A stretch of DNA of 6,304 bases, taken from the NCBI GenBank assembly GCA_003527145.1, contig DPSW01000061.1:552-6855 (forward strand). Reading direction: 5' to 3'. The notes under the pieces were generated by a model, which had not been told where the DNA came from, searched no databases, and was given only the letters and a program-made list of their open reading frames with translations. Both the position numbers and the translations under genes were made by a program. This DNA comes from Clostridiaceae bacterium (GTDB lineage Bacteria > Bacillota > Clostridia > Lutisporales > Lutisporaceae). Below, in pieces: positions 5,793 through 6,304 of this stretch. The first letter of the stretch is position 1; each line of letters begins with the position of its first letter.

Positions 5793-6304
5793 GACATCCT
5801 CTCCTGCATGGCGATATATTTAACCTAAACTTCTGCCAAGGCTTGATGTGCTCCAGCAAGAATATTTCCTCATCAACGATCTTTCCTACCACCGACGATC
5901 TGCCGCTGTTCTTCATGGGCTTCAGTACCAGATGCAATTCCCCGGCGTAATGGGCATATAGACTGGATTCTATAACAATATGGCCTTTTCCCATATCTAT
6001 GGGATTCATCAGCTTGAATTCATAGTTCTTGTATTTCACTCTGGTTTGAGTTGATCTTATCATGTATTCGGAAACATCGCCCCTGTTGATATGAAGCTCC
6101 TCAAACAAAATATCTCTCTCAACCTTAGGAAGATCCACATATGTTTCAACATCAAGCTCCAGGACATCCTTATTTATTTCCCCCAATGCACTTAGCTCAT
6201 CTTCCGATGCGTAGCAGTTGGATATTATTATGTCATCTATCAATCCCGTATTCAGCAAATCCTTGGCTTGCACCTCTATGGGCAGTCCCCTATGCTCTTC
6301 TAAG
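5785..6304 (-). CDS. mupG: MupG-family (DUF871) 6-phospho-N-acetylmuramidase, C-terminal part; 5' end outside window
   Basis: The frame is open across the right edge. Residues just before the internal GTG at 6271-6273 read LEEHRGLPIEVQAKDLL, which fits the family, so that GTG is not the start. The visible 172 residues cover the end of the TIM barrel (TGLIDDIIISNCYASEDEL) and the C-terminal cyclophilin-like barrel domain with its hallmark NRGDVSEYMIRSTQTRVKYK (positions ~6010-6100), then GELHLVLKPMKNSGR and the closing HIKPWQKFRL. In Staphylococcus aureus, MupG splits MurNAc-6-phosphate-GlcNAc made by PTS uptake of the cell-wall disaccharide. Catalytic residues are in the missing N-terminal half, so activity cannot be checked. 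An 11-residue Cys/Arg-rich tail follows the usual end; it is encoded over the ptsH ribosome binding site and stops inside ptsH. Gene symbol is by family likeness. Confidence 0.88.
   Translation of the reverse strand, partial: LEEHRGLPIEVQAKDLLNTGLIDDIIISNCYASEDELSALGEINKDVLELDVETYVDLPKVERDILFEELHINRGDVSEYMIRSTQTRVKYKNYEFKLMNPIDMGKGHIVIESSLYAHYAGELHLVLKPMKNSGRSSVVGKIVDEEIFLLEHIKPWQKFRLNISPCRRGCHV

Noticed and set aside
6271..6273. GTG as the true start of the MupG-type gene
   Set aside because: The frame stays open to the window edge and the ten upstream residues fit the DUF871 family, so the gene begins outside the window.

Overview
The window looks like chromosomal DNA from a low-to-moderate GC Firmicute, most likely a clostridial-type anaerobe. 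This rests on strong AGGAGG-type ribosome binding sites, frequent GTG starts, an HPr with both His15 and the regulatory Ser46, and a MupG/DUF871-type protein. Species cannot be read from the sequence. Every supported gene lies on the minus strand, so transcription runs from the right edge to the left edge.

Right part (about 3790-6304): a tightly packed operon. It holds the C-terminal part of a MupG-family 6-phospho-N-acetylmuramidase (5' end outside the window), then ptsH (HPr), then ptsI (enzyme I). mupG overlaps ptsH by 8 bases. Only 11 bases separate ptsH from ptsI, and the ptsI ribosome binding site overlaps the ptsH stop codon. A rho-independent terminator whose stem contains the ptsI stop closes the unit. 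The general PTS phosphoryl-transfer proteins thus sit with an enzyme that acts on a PTS-imported cell-wall disaccharide, which suggests a link to muropeptide sugar recycling.

Middle part (about 2540-3790): a separate unit with its own promoter (perfect TATAAT). It encodes a previously unlisted 46-residue single-span membrane microprotein (GTG start). One base later comes a 312-residue protein with a four-cysteine zinc ribbon, two membrane spans and a long helical C-terminal region. The ribosome binding site of the second gene lies inside the last codons of the first. I recognise neither protein family.

Left part (1-2540): a 287-base gap holding degenerate 7-base tandem repeats and a weak promoter candidate. 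It is followed by a 605-residue membrane-anchored, probably extracytoplasmic protein of unknown function with TPR-like segments. A short gap with a perfect 18-bp inverted repeat, itself built of 7-base units, follows. Last is the start of a secreted VWA-domain protein with an intact MIDAS signature, cut by the left edge. The two left genes may act together at the cell surface, but nothing here proves it.

No RNA gene, CRISPR array, insertion sequence or phage gene was seen.
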